Source: Bacteroidota bacterium
Lineage (GTDB): Bacteria > Bacteroidota > Bacteroidia > Flavobacteriales > Flavobacteriaceae
Direction: 5' to 3'
Assembly: GCA_947468985.1 (NCBI GenBank)
Contig: CANINJ010000086.1
Span: forward strand, 1-7,770
DNA: 7,770 bases
In this document: piece after piece, positions 6,934 through 7,770 of the stretch
How the letters are laid out: every line of letters starts with the position of its first letter
Position numbering within the stretch: position 1 is the stretch's first letter
The notes under the pieces: generated by a model
Told to the model about the DNA's origin: nothing
Seen by the model: the letters and a program-made list of their open reading frames with translations, nothing else
The model's database searches: none
Program-made: the position numbers and the translations under genes

Positions 6934-7770
6934 CTAAATTAATCCAGCACGTTTTAATAGCGCATCTGGTTTTGGTTCTTGACCTCTGAAACGTTTGTAC
7001 AAAATCATTGGATGTTCGGTTCCGCCTTTAGAAAGTACGTTTTCTTTGAATTTTGTTGCCACTTCTTTATTGAAAATTCCTTTTTCTTGGAAATATGCAA
7101 AAGCATCTGCATCGAGAACTTCCGCCCATTTATAACTGTAATATCCAGAAGAATAACCGCCTTGGAAAATATGAGAAAAAGCAGTACTCATTGCGTTTTC
7201 TTTGACTTCAGGATACAATTGCGTTGCTAAAAATTGTTCGGTTTCAAATGTTTTTATGTCTTTTATATTGGATGGATCTTGACCGTGCCAACCCATATCC
7301 AACAATCCAAAACTCAATTGACGCATCGTTGCCATTCCTTCTAGGAAGCTGGCACTTTCTTTGATTTTATGCACTAATTCCATCGGAATTATTTCGCCAG
7401 TTTGATAATGATAGGCAAACAAAGCCAATGCTTCGGGCTCGTAACACCAGTTTTCCATAATTTGACTTGGTAATTCTACAAAATCCCAATATACGCTGGT
7501 TCCAGATAAACTTGGGTAAGTAGTATTCGCCAACATTCCATGCAAACCGTGTCCAAATTCATGAAATAAAGTCGTTACTTCGTTGAATGTTAATAAGGAT
7601 GGTTTTGTTTCTGTAGGTTTTGTAAAATTACAAACGTTCGAAATGTGCGGTCTTTCGTTGATGCCGTCCTTTATATATTGTGATTTGAAAGAAGTCATCC
7701 AAGCGCCGTTTCGTTTCCCTTTTCTTGGAAAAAAATCAACATAAAAAACAGCTACTAATTGATTGTCTTC
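6934..7770 (-). CDS. M3-family zinc oligopeptidase (Dcp/OpdA type), C-terminal part; 5' end outside window
   Basis: The minus-strand frame is open to the right edge, giving the last 278 residues of a protein normally about 680 long. The ATG at 7698 is internal: the frame above it reads VAVFYVDFFPRKGKRNGAW, a conserved M3 segment that runs into MTSFK. The zinc site is intact: HEFGHGLHG (HExxH, His at about 70 and 74 of this fragment) and Glu in DFVELPSQ, 29 residues after the first His, the usual M3 spacing. The end, YKRFRGQEPKPDALLKRAGLI, is a typical M3 C-terminus. These enzymes cut short peptides in the cytoplasm or periplasm. ELPSQIMENWCYEPEAL looks more like oligopeptidase A, while other parts resemble dipeptidyl carboxypeptidase. 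Without the N-terminus neither the subtype nor a signal peptide can be decided, so no symbol is given. Confidence 0.93.
   Translation of the reverse strand, partial: EDNQLVAVFYVDFFPRKGKRNGAWMTSFKSQYIKDGINERPHISNVCNFTKPTETKPSLLTFNEVTTLFHEFGHGLHGMLANTTYPSLSGTSVYWDFVELPSQIMENWCYEPEALALFAYHYQTGEIIPMELVHKIKESASFLEGMATMRQLSFGLLDMGWHGQDPSNIKDIKTFETEQFLATQLYPEVKENAMSTAFSHIFQGGYSSGYYSYKWAEVLDADAFAYFQEKGIFNKEVATKFKENVLSKGGTEHPMILYKRFRGQEPKPDALLKRAGLI

Noticed and set aside
6934..7698. ATG at 7698 as the true start of the peptidase
   Set aside because: The frame continues to the right edge with the conserved M3 segment FYVDFFPRKGKRNGAW immediately before that Met.

Overview
The window looks like ordinary chromosomal core DNA from a member of Flavobacteriia (phylum Bacteroidota), probably Flavobacterium or a close relative. 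The evidence is low GC, AT-rich spacers, Bacteroidota-type promoter elements (TTG and TAnnTTTG), almost no Shine-Dalgarno sequences, a type IX secretion plug protein (DUF5103) and a Bacteroidota-style 542-residue PruA. The genus is inferred from sequence character, not from a database match.

Layout, left to right. The 3' part of a T9SS plug-protein gene (+, cut by the left edge) is followed after 72 bp by apaG (+), which has its own good promoter match. A 235-bp spacer between convergent genes (apaG and pruA) contains a striking perfect inverted repeat with 43-bp arms. Then come pruA (-) and gcvP (-), transcribed leftward in the order gcvP then pruA and separated by 112 bp with an operator-like palindrome. 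A 137-bp divergent spacer carries nested palindromes and a perfect -7 element for each flanking gene. To its right is a UbiA-superfamily-like membrane protein (+). It converges on the 3' part of an M3-family metallopeptidase gene (-, cut by the right edge), with a clear intrinsic terminator in the 33-bp gap.

Functionally, gcvP (glycine decarboxylase P-protein) and pruA (glutamate-semialdehyde dehydrogenase) are both amino-acid catabolic enzymes, and the M3 oligopeptidase could supply amino acids upstream of them. That is a thematic link only, because their partners (GcvT, GcvH, PutA) are not in the window. The membrane protein is the least understood gene.

I found no rRNA or tRNA gene, CRISPR array, intact insertion sequence, phage gene or defence system. 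No convincing new multi-gene system is present. The items most worth checking are the 43-bp inverted repeat and the degenerate UbiA-like protein, whose promoter lies directly against its start codon.
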